From positions 74,162,206 through 74,226,205 of the forward strand of contig CM024758.1 in NCBI GenBank assembly GCA_014218235.1: a stretch of 64,000 nucleotides of DNA, given 5' to 3'. A program made the translations under genes and the position numbers. This document shows positions 44,331-55,949 of the stretch, piece by piece. The DNA comes from Colocasia esculenta (lineage: Eukaryota; Streptophyta; Magnoliopsida; Alismatales; Araceae). Numbering within the stretch: the first letter of the stretch is position 1; each line of letters begins with the position of its first letter. The notes under the pieces were generated by a model. The model was given only the letters and a program-made list of their open reading frames with translations. It made no database searches and was not told the origin of the DNA.

Positions 44331-45241
44331 GATAACAACACCAATTAATAAGTAGCCTTTGCCAAGTGTCTCGCTCCTTCTCATATTGACGAAATAATAT
44401 TTATGTGCAATCACGTACTCAACATGGTAGCCTAAGGTCATTGTCCCTTCATATACAGTGTTCTCGCTTAGCCCTTGCTCGGGAAACAAAAGGTCAATTC
44501 TCTCCCTACTCGGACAAGGTCTAGGGGCAAGGGTAGGCTAACCTGTAAACCTGCAACGGTATAAACCATGTGTTTGAAGTCTCAAGGAGGGAGGGCAGTT
44601 CTAAGAAAAGCATATAGCACAAAATAAAAGCGGCGAAATGACAAAGTGAAGGGGCATGTAAAGAGTGGCAGTACAGTTCCCCGCGGACGCCCTTGAGCCC
44701 GGTCGCACGCTGCCCCAGACAAAAAAAAGAAAATACTGTGGCCCTAAAGTCCTGGACAACAGATGAATAGCACATGTAGCTTATTTGTTGCAAGTCTTAC
44801 AAGTCGGCAACCCCAACTCCAAGATTAAGTCTTATCTCATTTTATTCTTCCTATCCTCCCTAAAATGACCAGAGAATCCACGCGCTTGGTCTATGTTGGA
44901 ACATTGTTGTCACAGGGACAAGAAAGCTTAGCAGACCTAATATGAATATGCGTTGCACATAAATCTTACTCGCCAAAGTGAAATAGAGGTAAGGCTCACG
45001 GTTAATCGCTCAACATTAAGAAGTGTTGTTATCAAAAGAATTTTCGAAAATCCAAAAAAAAAATCAAAAGATCCCCAAAACCAAAAAAATCAAAAGATCC
45101 TGAAAATCCAAAAAAAATCAAAAGATCCCGAAAATCCAAAAAAAATCAAAAGATCCCAAAATAAAAAAAAAATCAAAAGATCCCCAGACAAAAAATCAAA
45201 AAATTCCAAAAATCTAAAAAAATCAAAAGATCCTCAAAATC
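44331..45241 (+). other. T1 non-coding tail after integrase
   Basis: No gene. The part at 44500-44760 is the inverse of 45915-46100 (shared words ACCGGGCTCAAGGG and GGAACTGTACTGCCACTCTT). It ends in an A-rich minisatellite (AAAATCCAAAAAAAATCAAA type, 45040-45240) running into the N gap. The reading frame across the N run is an artefact. Confidence 0.7.
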
Positions 45242-45341
45242 NNNNNNNNNNNNNNNNNNNNNNNNNNNNNNNNNNNNNNNNNNNNNNNNNNNNNNNNNNN
45301 NNNNNNNNNNNNNNNNNNNNNNNNNNNNNNNNNNNNNNNNN
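45242..45341. other. Assembly gap, exactly 100 N
   Basis: One hundred consecutive N bases, the conventional size for a gap of unknown length. It lies between A-rich repeats on the left and T-rich repeats on the right, which are inverted relatives. Confidence 0.98.
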
Positions 45342-46335
45342 TAAAGCTTCATCTTGATCCAAAACTTTTTCTTTTTTAGTTTGAAAACATTTGATTTTTT
45401 GGTGTTTTGAAATTATTTGTATTTTTTTATTTTTTGAAATATTTGGTTTTTTATTTTTGGCAATATTAGATTTGTTTTAGGATTTTTTGTCAATATCTAT
45501 TTTTCAGAATTTTTTGAAAATATCTATTTTTTTATTTTGAATAATGCCTAAAGTCAATGTTAGCCCTTCCTAAAAAAGACACATGAGATGGAAGGTACTC
45601 ACCCTTGTTACTATAGTACTAAAGCAAGATCAAACTACTGACCAGGTTCTCATTCATTACCCTTTCGTTAAGACCGCACTAAGGTTAGATGTGCATTAAG
45701 AAGTTGGCACCTTGAAGATGGCTGCCCTACCTTGTAGTGCCACTACAAAGGCCATACTCGAGAGATGGTGCAGCCCTATAAGGAGAAAGAGAAGAAAGTT
45801 TGGGGATAAGTCTAGTGCAGGTTTTAAAGGACAAATCGGTTTTAGCTTCCCTCCACGGCACACCCCTTAAAGATTCAGTCTGTTTGCAGGGACTTTTGGT
45901 CATTTCATATTTTTTTTCTTACTTGGGGCATGTGTACGACCGGGCTCAAGGGTGTCCCACGAGGAACTGTACTGCCACTCTTACCATGCCCCTATTCCTC
46001 AATTTTCTTTCATTTGTTCTTCTTCTCTTTTTATTTTGATTTTCTTTTGTATGCTTGATTGACTGTCCCTATTTGAGATTTCCTCTCATCGAGATGTGCT
46101 TAGGTTGGTCGCCTTGCTCATAGCCTTTTTTTTGCCCCTACACTTCGATCGAGTAAAGAAGAGAACAACTTTTGCACCTCCTAGGTGTGGCCTAAGTAGC
46201 AACGGTGCTTTGCGAGAGTAACTAACTAAGGTTGCCATGTGAGTGTGTGATGATGTGATCCCTGCTTAGAGTAACCTTTAACGACAGGGGAAGGAATGTT
46301 GGACTTCTGGCGCGGAGTAATCTCTAGCCTGAGTG
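45342..46335 (-). other. Tail of Tat element T2 (inverse of the T1 tail)
   Basis: A T-rich minisatellite (TTTTGAAATATTTG type, to 45545), then sequence homologous to 62236-63040 in the same plus orientation (GTTAGCCCTTCC, GACACATGAGATGGAAG, CCTTAAAGATTCAGTCTG). In T3 this tail follows integrase on the minus strand, so here it belongs to a minus-strand element. No frame with a recognised domain. Confidence 0.7.
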
Positions 46336-46511
46336 CTGCAGAAGCAAAATAAACTTAAGACTGACTCGACCACTCTAGCTGTGAACTGAGATGACTCTCT
46401 TTGATGTTTTATTCATGTTCAAACAAATATTTGCATGGTTATTTGGTACACAATGTGACCCCTTTATTGAAAGAACGGCATGCATTAATCTTTGAACTTT
46501 ATTTTTAGTTG
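46336..46511. other. Unassigned stretch in T2
   Basis: 176 bases between the Tat tail and the start of the acidic-repeat frame. It ends in a pyrimidine-rich run and TTTTTAG just before the ATG at 46512, which resembles a 3' splice site. Nothing else is seen. Confidence 0.35.
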
Positions 46512-47146
46512 ATGGCTCACTTGCAGAAGAAAGTGAAAAGTGGTGATAAAAATTAAGTCAGCTCAACACAAAGTAAGAGGGAGACAAGACTCTACATCAA
46601 AGTGTGGGCTAAGAACCCTCAAACAAGAAATGATTTACAAGGAAGTGAAGAAAGTTCTAATGAGGACTGAAACCTCAAAAATAGTAAGAGAAAGGGTTAG
46701 GACCCTGAGCAGGTAGTGAAGGAGGAATCGGGTCAAGCCAGGGATCAGGAGGGGTTAGAGGAAGGAACTTCAGAATAGAGGATGGAGGATCTGGAGGATT
46801 AGAAGGGGAAGTTAAAGGAGGGGAATCAGGACCAAGATCAGATGTCCATAGAGGATGTGAATCCGGCCTACAATCAGGTGGCTCAAGTGGAAGAGTTAGA
46901 AAGGCATCCTGAGCACAGGGAAGATAGTCAGGTGACTCAGGTGGATGTGGAAAAAAACCCTAAGAACTCAAAGGGTGATCGGGTGGCTCAGGACGAAGAG
47001 AAAGAGGGGAATCCTGAGCACCAGGAAGAAGGTCAAGTGACTCAGATGGATGAAGGGGTGGAAAGAGATCATGAGAACCTAGAGGGTGATCAGGTGGCTC
47101 AGGTGGAAGAGGTAGAGGGGAGTCTTGACTACCCAGAAGATGATTG
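46512..47146 (+). pseudogene. Decayed acidic frame with 18-residue repeats (T2, antisense)
   Basis: Unrecognised gene. One plus frame runs from the ATG at 46512 (MAHLQKKVKSGDKN) through Gln/Glu/Lys-rich sequence with five stops (TAA, TGA, TAG, TAG, TAG). From 46842 it is open: MSIEDVNPAYNQ followed by about four 18-residue repeats of the type GDRVAQDEEKEGNPEHQE. The frame is cut at 47146 by solo LTR K4 and resumes at 54480 in the same repeat. The stops could come from single C-to-T changes of Gln or Arg codons. The opposite strand also stays open as Pro-rich repeats (PPEPPDHPLGS type), and T2 runs in that direction, so the coding strand is uncertain. Confidence 0.5.
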
Positions 47147-48420
47147 TGTGACGTCCAGAGAATTACGCAGCAGATAACATTTAGATAATTCAAGTCGATA
47201 TTCCGAGACGTGAGCAGTCGGCAAATAAGCCTCTAGCTAGCGAGCACTAAATGTGTATCCACAAACATCATAATAGGGCTCAAATAATGAACTCAACTAA
47301 ACTTGTATTCAAATCTCAACTCATTGTTTCAAAGGAAACTAATACAACTCTATCATTGTTGAATAACAGGACTAAGACTCAATAAAAGGAAAAGTACATA
47401 TAGACTCACTTCCTGCTACATTATTCTAACTCTCAAAGTAAACTAATGATAACTCTATGGTTGGAACGCTCATCACTTGGATGCATTACCATCCTCGACT
47501 GGTTCTTCTTCTTGTCCTTCATAGTCACTTAGAAGGTTAAAAGTAGGGAATGAGCAAACTAGCCCAGTAGGATTTATATCTTAATGTGAGAGCAATGATA
47601 TAAGTGAATAGTAATTTATAACTAGGTAAGCACGATTATCAAGATATGCATGTGCAAATGAAACTCATTAAACATGATACATTAACAAGATAGATGGAAT
47701 GATCATGATAGAGTAAGATCTAGACTGATATAACGAGTAAGAGCTATCAATAGAGTGATATATAACAAGCATGCAAGATATCATTTAATTGCAATAAATG
47801 CAGGATGGCCATATCACACAAGTAAGCAAGTAAGCACAAGCACAATCATGTAACACTAATCAAGCACGAAGACACTAATGTACACCAAGGAAAGATCCAC
47901 CTTGAAATGCACAATAGGACATGTGTATGTGGTTATTATATCTAGCATTCAACACACATGTACTCCCAGCGCAGATGCAACGCCAGTAATCATTATACTC
48001 CATTGTTAACAGTATATTTATGACTCTCCGTCATTGGGGCTAGACTGGAGCCCTTGGACACTCTTCGTGCCCGATCAACATCTCACTTAATTTCAAATGT
48101 AGATACCCGCAGTCATTCATGGCCAATAACAAGAGTTTCAAGATGTAAGCAATTGTAATGTCATGTTCATGATGATGATGTCAAGATGTAGCAAGTAATG
48201 TGAACATGATTTCATGATAACAATAGTCAAGAGATAATTTCGGCAGCATAACGGTGCAATTTATACTTTAGTTCAATCTTTATATTAATGGCTTAAGTCA
48301 ATATTATAAATCTCACTCACGAGAACGAGACGAGAGAGGAAGTGCATTCTATCTCCAGGGAACTTCAATGGTACAACCACTCGGTGTCCGTGAGAGAATC
48401 GATGGAGTACGGAGATTTAC

Positions 48421-51400
48421 TGTAACACCCCAGAAATTCAGTAATTGAAAAATTAGAAAGAAATTGAAAACGATAAATTCAATATTAGTGAAATAGCAAA
48501 AAAAATGCACATGCCATTATTGTACGTACAAAAACCCATTACAAAATTTCATAAAAACTATAGTTCACTCTAAGTAATACTCCCTAATGACCCATGGAGA
48601 AAGTCGTGCAAAAGAAAATCAGAAGGTCCATGTTTAAGATGTTTTGCGACTGAGTATCGTAAATAGGGAATAAGTCGAGAAACCATTATCATACATACTT
48701 AGATGAGTCAGAAATTAAATAAAAATCATAGATGGACTTCAAATAATATCCTCTAATGATCCATCAAGAAATTTAGGTCAATAAAAGTCATTTGGGGTAT
48801 ATTTAAGAGTTATTGTGACTTATTATCGTAATTAGGAAATAAGATGGAAAATCCATGATCATGTGTATAAAATGTGATCATAACTAAATTAAAATTTATG
48901 GTTGACTTCAAACAATATGTGGGGATAGTCCATAAAATAAATTGGACCAATGGATAACTTATGACCTATGAACATGAAAATAGTAAATAAATAATTTTGT
49001 ATTATCGGAATGGTAGAACATATGTTCCACTATGGTACATGAGAAACACATCGTAAAATTCCGTAAAAAATATAAATCAACCCCAAACATTATTCCTAAA
49101 TGTTCCACGAAGAAATTCGTGCGATGAAAAAATCCGATTGGCCAAGTGTATGTCACAATGTGACTAAATATCCAAATTAGAAAACAAAGTCGAAAAAAGT
49201 TAACGCAGACGACAGAAACATAACAACTATAAATTAAATAAATATGTTGGAGAGACTTCTAACATCATCTATTGATGAACCATTATCAAAATTGGCCAAT
49301 GGATCACTTTTGGCCCAAGAATAAAAATGGAGCAAGAAAATACCAAAAAATCGTACCTGTAAATATGGGGTAATTAGGAAGGGTAAATTAGGTTTAAAAA
49401 TGTGCTATTAGCCAAGCATAGCAAGCCAAATCGTGGCCAACCATGCTTAGCACTTTCTTTGGGTGTGGCTACTTCATTTGGGAGGAGAAATCCGAGATTT
49501 TGGTAAGTACCCAGCTGATCCCGCAGGCCACCTTTCCTAGTCTCATAGGACTTGGATTAAACCCTAAAACTATAAGAAATCACCACAAAACTTTTGGGAA
49601 GGTTGGCATGGCGTTGGGGTCGTGAGGAGCAAGTTTGGGGCGCTGGAGGAGAGGAGAACGACTGGGGAAACCGTGGTTCTTCCTAAACTTCGCTCTGCAT
49701 TGACCTAGGTTGTTGCGTCTCTTACATCCATCTAAAGGTAGGTGATCTCGGTCCAAGACTAACTAAAACCTATAACCTCTTGTAGTGCTGCATTTCTAGT
49801 CTCATACGCACTTGATTTGCCCAATTTTCATGGTGTGTACGTCGAGTTCTAAGTGTTTTCCCTAAGTCACGCAGGTTTAGGGCTTTTACGTTCTCCATGT
49901 TTTTTCATGTGATTCGAGACCGAATTAGGTCCAACCTAAGTTATGAAAGTTCTTCTATTAGTTTTCCTCGTCATCTTTTTTGTTGAGAGTTTTGTCTAAA
50001 TGTCATTATGTTTCAAGTTATAGGCCTGACATGAAGGTTGCAACGAAGTCACTTATGTTTAGGACGTTTTATGTTCTTGAGAGGTTTCATGCGAATTGAG
50101 ACCGAATTAGATCTAACCCAAAACATGAACGTTCTTCCACTAGTTGTCCTCGTCATCTTTGGTGTTGAGAGTTTTGTCTAAATGTCGTTAAATTTCAAGT
50201 TATAGGTCTGACATGATGGTTGCAATGAAGTCACATATGTTTAGGATGATTTACGTTATTCAGAGATTTCATGTGAATCGAGACAGAATTAGATTCAACC
50301 CAAAACATGAAAGTTCTTCTACTGGCTGTGCTCATCATCTTTTATGTTGATCATTTTGTCTAAATGTCAGTAGATAGAGAGATATAGGTTGTAAGAGGAT
50401 CACTACCTGTTCATGCGTTTTCAGTTTGGGCTTTGAATCGCGACCAGGACAGACGACGCGATTCCTGCGCCTGGTATCGCATCGGCCTTGGCCGACGTGA
50501 TTGGGTAAAACACGACCATGAGGTCCGACGCGATTCATGGTCTGACAAGTCAACGGTCCGCGTGGGACTACGCGCCGCGTGGGAGTCAGCGCTGGTCTGA
50601 TACGCGACGGGTGTTCCCGACGCGATTCGACATATTTTCCTGCCTAGTCTTTTCGCCAAATTTTTATATTCATATTTTAATGTGTTTCATGAACGCGACG
50701 GGGTATCCCGTCGCGATTCAGTCTTAAAGGCGTCCATGGAGGCCGTCGCGATTTTGATCCTTCACAGTTAGCATGTTTCACCGTACATCATGTTATGAAA
50801 AACGTCCACTGTGTTGGACGCGATTTACAGACCGACCTGAGACTCTTCTTTCCTGCTATCCAGTCAGCATGTTTGTCTCTTAGTCCATAAACATGTTACT
50901 TAGGGTACATTGACCTAAAAGCAATCAACCCATTTGAAAAACGGTAATGACACAAATATTATTCTAATGTGTATTATGTGATTGCTCGTATGTTCATTGA
51001 TTAGCATCTTGTTATCTAGCTTGATGAGAAATTTTACATGACAAGAATATGATATGAATGTGTGGATGAATACATGTTAGCATGGACTTGTTAGTGTCTT
51101 CCATGGTGTGCATATGTTTTATTTATATGATTTCCGATGTTTCACTATTTAATCTTCAATTGCATACATGATAGGAAGGATCTGTGACATGTCACCTACA
51201 CATTTGCATGATTAGGCACACCCTTCTTGGGGAATTGGGAGCTCTCTGCCGGTCATTCTGTATTGGCAGACTAGCTATCTTTTCCTTAAGACCTCCGTAA
51301 GTCTATGTACTCTATGGATTCCCTCATAGAGATCGAGCTGGTTGTACCATGAAGTACCCTGGACATAGAGCGCACTTGTTCTGTGTACGATCTGTCATTA

Positions 51401-52382
51401 GTCATTCTCATGTCAAGACATTAATTAATTATGAAACATAAGATACGTCATTATGCTACCCATTTGATCTCTTGAGCTTTTGTCATACCTTGACTCTATG
51501 AATGATCATGTTCTTATTACATTGAGCTTGTTATTGAAATTCTGTGGCCATAATATGTATATGTTTATTCGGCACAACTTAGGACTTCGGTCCATTTGAC
51601 TAATGCCTGTGCAATAGGGGCCCTGTCTGGTCCTGGGGAGGAGCGCCCCAACGTACTTATTAACCGGGAGTATGGACTTATGGTGCTTGGCATAGCACAA
51701 ACAAATATGCAAGATTTTTGTGAATGTGCCTTGTTTGATATGATATGATAAGTTTGATACGATACGTCTGATCACGTGAATATGTGATATTTGTGTGAAT
51801 ATGGCCAATTCCTTTTGATATGATTCAAATCTTGAATTACCTGTCCATTGCATATGAAATTCAGTATTCCATTTGATATGATATTCGTTCTATTCAGCTA
51901 TTGGACTTGTTAGTATTGCATGCATTGTCATCATGTTCATATGCATATCTGCCTATTTAAAATGTTAATCATGTATATTAGTGCCCGCACATTGAGATGT
52001 AAATCCTACTGAGCTAGTTCGCTCACCCTATCATCCTGCCCTTTTTAGGTAGTGATGAGGATATCGTGGAATCCGATGGGGCAGGGAAAGAGTGATGAGC
52101 ACACGTCATATGAGGAGATGAAGCTTTAGGAATAGATGTTTGAGTAGTTTATGTAATAATGAACATTTTCATTTGAATAATGGACCCTTTAGTTGGTTCT
52201 TTCTATGTAAGGTTGTAACTAGTGGATTGAAATGAATAAAGAGTACTTTTGATGACAATATTATGGTCTCAAATGTGTTGTTATATTCAATTGTGACTCT
52301 GCGCTACTCAACTGTGATACGTCTATTTGTATCGTTCACGCACCCCGGTATTTATTCCGCTGCTAAATATTCGGGCGTGACA
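48421..52382 (+). mobile_element. Tekay-like solo LTR (copy K5), nested in K4
   Basis: It starts TGTAACACCCC and ends CGGGCGTGACA, 3962 bases, with a perfect TTTAC duplication (48416-48420 and 52383-52387). Landmarks shared with K2 include ACTATAAGAA near 49567, the TTTTGTCTAAATGTCA segment, and GGGGCCCTGTCTGG near 51616. No PBS follows. It lies opposite in direction to K4, of the same family. It is longer than K2 mainly because of extra repeats of the GTTTTGTCTAAATGTC segment (49990, 50172, 50347). Confidence 0.92.
50425..50830 (+). repeat. CGCGAC/GTCGCG inverted-word array (K5)
   Basis: Words such as ACGCGATTC, CGCGACGGG and CCCGTCGCG recur through this stretch. The clearest hairpin is CGCGACGGG (50694-50702), loop GTAT, CCCGTCGCG (50707-50715). 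The array occupies the LTR position that holds GTGTCGACAC in K2. Confidence 0.85.
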
Positions 52383-52829
52383 TTTACGGAGGTCTTAAGA
52401 GAAAGGTCACTAGACTGCCGATACAGAATGACCGGCCGTGAGTTTCCAATCCCCCAAGAAAGGGCTGCCTATAAGTGCAAGTGTGTGTGTAGTACGTGAC
52501 TCAATCCACATTCCACCGGTTTAAAGCAACGCAGAAAGCAAATAACATGATGACATGGAATTAAACATGCACTTAACTTGACATGGTTGTAGTATTTTAA
52601 GATAGCAATTCTTCACTTTAACAAGTTAGGAGAGTAAGATCATCAATCAATAGTTAGCAAGAATTAGATCATAGAATTAAGAGTAAATAGAATGAACATT
52701 CATGTTGTTATAGCTTTTTCTTGGGTTGACAGGTTTTATGCAACTAGACCACTTGTACACACATATCATATCCATAACATGCAAACCTTACACTCTAGAC
52801 AGAGCAAAACAGGTCTCGGGTAGGCTTTT

Positions 52830-53360
52830 AAATCGCGACAGACATAGTCATCGCTATTCACAAGCTTTAAAACAGTGAACACACGTGGTTCAGACAGTGT
52901 TCTAAATCGCGACGGGTCTAACGGTCACGTTTAGAAACAGTTGATATGATTAATCGATTCAGGACAGAAATGCGACGATTTACACTGACACGTTCATGGC
53001 CATCGGTACAAAAATGCGATGGTCATGATGGACGCGTTTAAGGCAATCAGTATAGGGTATCGATTTGTCGACACAGAAACGCGACATGCATGTACGACGT
53101 GTTCATGCAAGCCTTCTTAAATACAAAATAGACACGAAAACCAAGGGCAGGAAATAGTAGAATCGCGACGGCATACATGGTCGCGTTCTTGACATGCACT
53201 GAAAATGATGTTGCACATAGTTTGATGCAGTCAGATCCTGTCAGAACAAGTCCAAAACTGCGATGGTATGGGTTGTCGCCTTTAAGATAATCGCGACAGG
53301 TTAACCTGTCGTGATACCAGTGTCTAATATGCGACGACGTCTGTCCTAGTCGCGTTTTAG
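52830..53360 (-). repeat. TCGCGAC word array (K4)
   Basis: AATCGCGAC, GCGACG and TGTCGCGTT-like words recur every 30-60 bases, with spacers of decayed copies. This is the K4 counterpart of the K5 array and occupies the same part of the LTR in reverse. Confidence 0.8.
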
Positions 53361-54619
53361 GGTTCAACCCAAAAACAATGAAAACAGTGTCACCATGCAT
53401 GCAATGCTTATAACTCAAGAACTATAGCTCTTGCGACAAAACTATGGTCATGAAAGTTGCTGGATACGAAGAGTAGAGAGAACTACGGTTTTGGTTTCAC
53501 ATGATTTGCCCTCGGGATGTGTGAGAAACAACATGAACGTAAAATGCCCTAATCATGCATGCTCGCTTAATACACCATGCATGCTCGATGAAAATTAGGG
53601 AAAATAGGTGCATATGAAAGTAGACTTGATGATCTTTAACTTGGTATAGGTTTCATTCATCTTTGGCCCGAGATAACCTACCTTTGACTGAGATCAAGAA
53701 GGGCCTTCTGCAGGTCGGTGCAAAATGCAGGTGGGGAAGAAGAGCTCTGGTTGGGGGCGATTTCCTCCTCCTCTGGTGCTCAAGAGCTGCTCCCCACGAC
53801 CCCAACTATTGGTAAACTTGTCCCCAAGGGTTTGGAAGAGTATATAAGCATCTAGGGTTTTTAGGAGTCCTAATGCAACTAGGAAGGAAGGGTTGCGGTT
53901 TGGGTTACTACCTTCCAAGTTTTGATGGTTTCTCACCCAATTAGAGTGTGTAAGGCTTTAGGAAGGTTCATACCATGGCTAGGCACGAATTTGGGTTGCT
54001 GAATATGGCTAATTGCTTTAGGATTTGCCCTAATTTCTCCTTCCTATTTTCAGCTCAATTAGGGTTACAAATTTCTAGGGTATTTTCTTGCTTGATTTTA
54101 TTCTTGGGCCAGAAGTTGTCCATTGGCCCAAATGTCATAATGGGTTGTCAATACATGTTGTTTGAAGTCTCTCCATCATTTTTGTTTGATTTATGATCAC
54201 ATTATCCACCCATGATAATGGATTTTCGATTTATTCCCTAATTACGATAATTAGTCACTATACGACATAAACTTGGCCAATCGGTTTTTTGTTGCACGAA
54301 TTTCTTTGTGGGTCATTGGGATATTGTTTAGGGTTGAACTATAATTTTTATGGAATTTTCTGATGTGTTCTTGCACATACGATAATGGTACATATGTTTC
54401 TACCATTTCGATAATATGGAAATTATTTATTCGCATTTATTTCAAAATTTTTAATTACTAAATTTTTCGGGGTGCTACATGATTGGGTGGCTCAGGGGAA
54501 GAGAATGAAAAGATACCCTGAGTAACCAGAGAATGATCGGGTGGCTCATGTGGAGGAGATAAGTGAGGGTCCAAAGACCCTAGAGGAGTGGAAGAGGAAG
54601 GATTGTGGCAACAACCCAT

Positions 54620-55890
54620 GATTTGAGATCGAGCGTCTCCTCTTGGAGCAAGATTGACCAGGATGAGTAGCATTGAGGTCAAAAGTTGCGGAGATATTGA
54701 GATCGGCATTTTTCTTGTAGAGCTTTGATCTTGTTCTCAACCTTCTTCTGTTTTTGGAAGATACCCTTACATGCCGCAACTGCTTTGTTCTCACAGAAAA
54801 CATGATTGCTTCTTCTTGGCATTTCTCCTCAAATAACAGCCCAAGCAGTAGATTGCCTTGCTCTCCTCTATAGCCACATGGCTCTCTCATCCATTGTCAT
54901 GACTGCCACATGTGCACTTGCCTTTGGTTATCATTTGCATGCCCAACCTCTATAGATACCCATGGGGGAGTGCCATAAATAGGCTCCTTTGCTGAGGGGT
55001 TTTCCTTAACAAGTGGACAGTGCAAATCCATGGGAATTGATGTGGTTCGGCACCATAAGCTTGAGATTTGACATTTTGACCTCATAGTCTAGCAAGACAA
55101 CTCCCTTGACAAGTGAAGAGGGGAGGCTTCTAGGAGTATGATGGGTGCCATTAACAAGGACAATCGACTAACAGGCTAAGGCAAATTGCAAAGGACTCTT
55201 GGCGAAACCTTGAGTGTTCTTGGCGGCATAGAAACTTGCTCCTAGTTGGGCTGAAGTATAGTAAGGAGAGGTTAGGAATAGACTTCATATTTCGACTTTC
55301 GGCCCTTTGAGAGCAGCTTTGGAGGGAACCAATGGAACAGTCTATGGCCCCTTGCATGGCATGATCATCCTAGTACAAACCCCAAGTGGGATTGGTAGTG
55401 CAGCCACGTGCCCTTTGAGTGGAAGCTCTAGTAAAGATGTGGTGGTTACAGTGTCGAGAGCTTCGATCAAAGGTCGCCATGACTGACCTCTAAGCACTGT
55501 CTCCATGATAGTCTTGGCAACAGTGTGAGATAGGACAACATTTGTAGAGAACCCCTTCTTTTGACCAGTCATTTGCAATATAACTGAGTGAGGGGTGATG
55601 AGGGCATCCATGGTAGCATTTCCAATTAGCCGTGTAATAGCTACCGTCCCTGCTTTGGATCTGACTGCCGCTAGTGTTTGGGAACTCTTTTCGACAATCA
55701 TTTTCTGAAGACATAAAGGTTTAACTTCCTCAAATGTGCTCGAGATAAGTACATAGATTGGCATTCGGTTGATGCAGTTGTGAGGGTCAAAACACATGAC
55801 CGAGACTAGGCTATCTTTGCTCGGATTGTCTTGCTTACGAGAAGTAGACTCGAGGCATGCCCCTGGTGGTTCACACCCGCTCCATTGGGT
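54620..55890 (-). pseudogene. Unrecognised decayed protein frame of T2 (~420 codons)
   Basis: I do not recognise this gene. A single minus frame runs from about 55890 (QWSGCEPPGACLESTSRKQD) through an open stretch 55797-55342 (SKAGTVAITRLIGNATMDAL, GFSTNVVLSHTVAKTIMETV, LELPLKGHVAALPIPLGV). It continues past about nine stops to 54620, still reading like protein (QLGASFYAAKNTQGFAKS, VLLDYEVKMSNLKLMVPN, KQKKVENKIKALQEKC near a coiled-coil end). Most stops are TAG, TGA or TAA where a single transition would give Gln, Arg or Trp. It lies between the T2 gag and tail, where pol is expected, but shows no DTG, YVDD, RNase H or DDE motif. Captured gene, divergent element gene or chance frame are all possible; long continuity argues against chance. 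Confidence 0.5.
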
Positions 55891-55949
55891 GGTGATGGAC
55901 TGTATGGTGGTGGAGGGTTTGTCGGTTTAGCGTGAGGTGATTGGGTGAT

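Larger units (their letters stand above)
33550..45241 (+). mobile_element. Tat-lineage Ty3/gypsy element (T1), 3' LTR not seen
   Basis: Order on the plus strand: LTR, gag with polyGln tail, protease, G-patch segment, spacer with minisatellite, RT, RNase H, second RNase H, integrase, non-coding tail, then a 100-N gap. The additional RNase H between the normal RNase H and integrase is the known hallmark of the Tat lineage (Ogre, Retand, Grande and relatives). The lack of a chromodomain agrees. The 3' LTR is not present before the gap. Most genes have frameshifts. Confidence 0.9.
47147..54479 (-). mobile_element. Tekay-like solo LTR (copy K4), interrupted by K5
   Basis: Minus-strand start TGTAGCACCCC at 54479, end ...GGACGTCACA at 47147. 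TGATTG occurs on both outer sides (47141-47146 and 54480-54485), a target duplication of 5-6 bases. Without the inserted K5 and its duplication the LTR is 3366 bases, close to the K3 LTRs. No internal region, PBS or PPT is present, so it is a solo LTR. A TATA-like GCTTATATACTC (minus) lies near 53838-53846. Its word array uses CGCGAC, not GTGTCGACAC. Confidence 0.9.
46885..54600. repeat. 54-base tandem repeat split by nested solo LTRs
   Basis: 54-base units (18 codons) at 46885-47146 continue at 54480-54600 after removal of the LTR insertion at 47147-54479. Unit signature: GGTGGCTCAGGTGGAAGAGG, then CCTGAG. About seven units in total. Confidence 0.75.

Noticed and set aside
44953..45357. 134-residue frame across the N gap
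   Set aside because: It includes 34 unknown codons from the gap and a Lys/Pro low-complexity run from the A-rich repeat.
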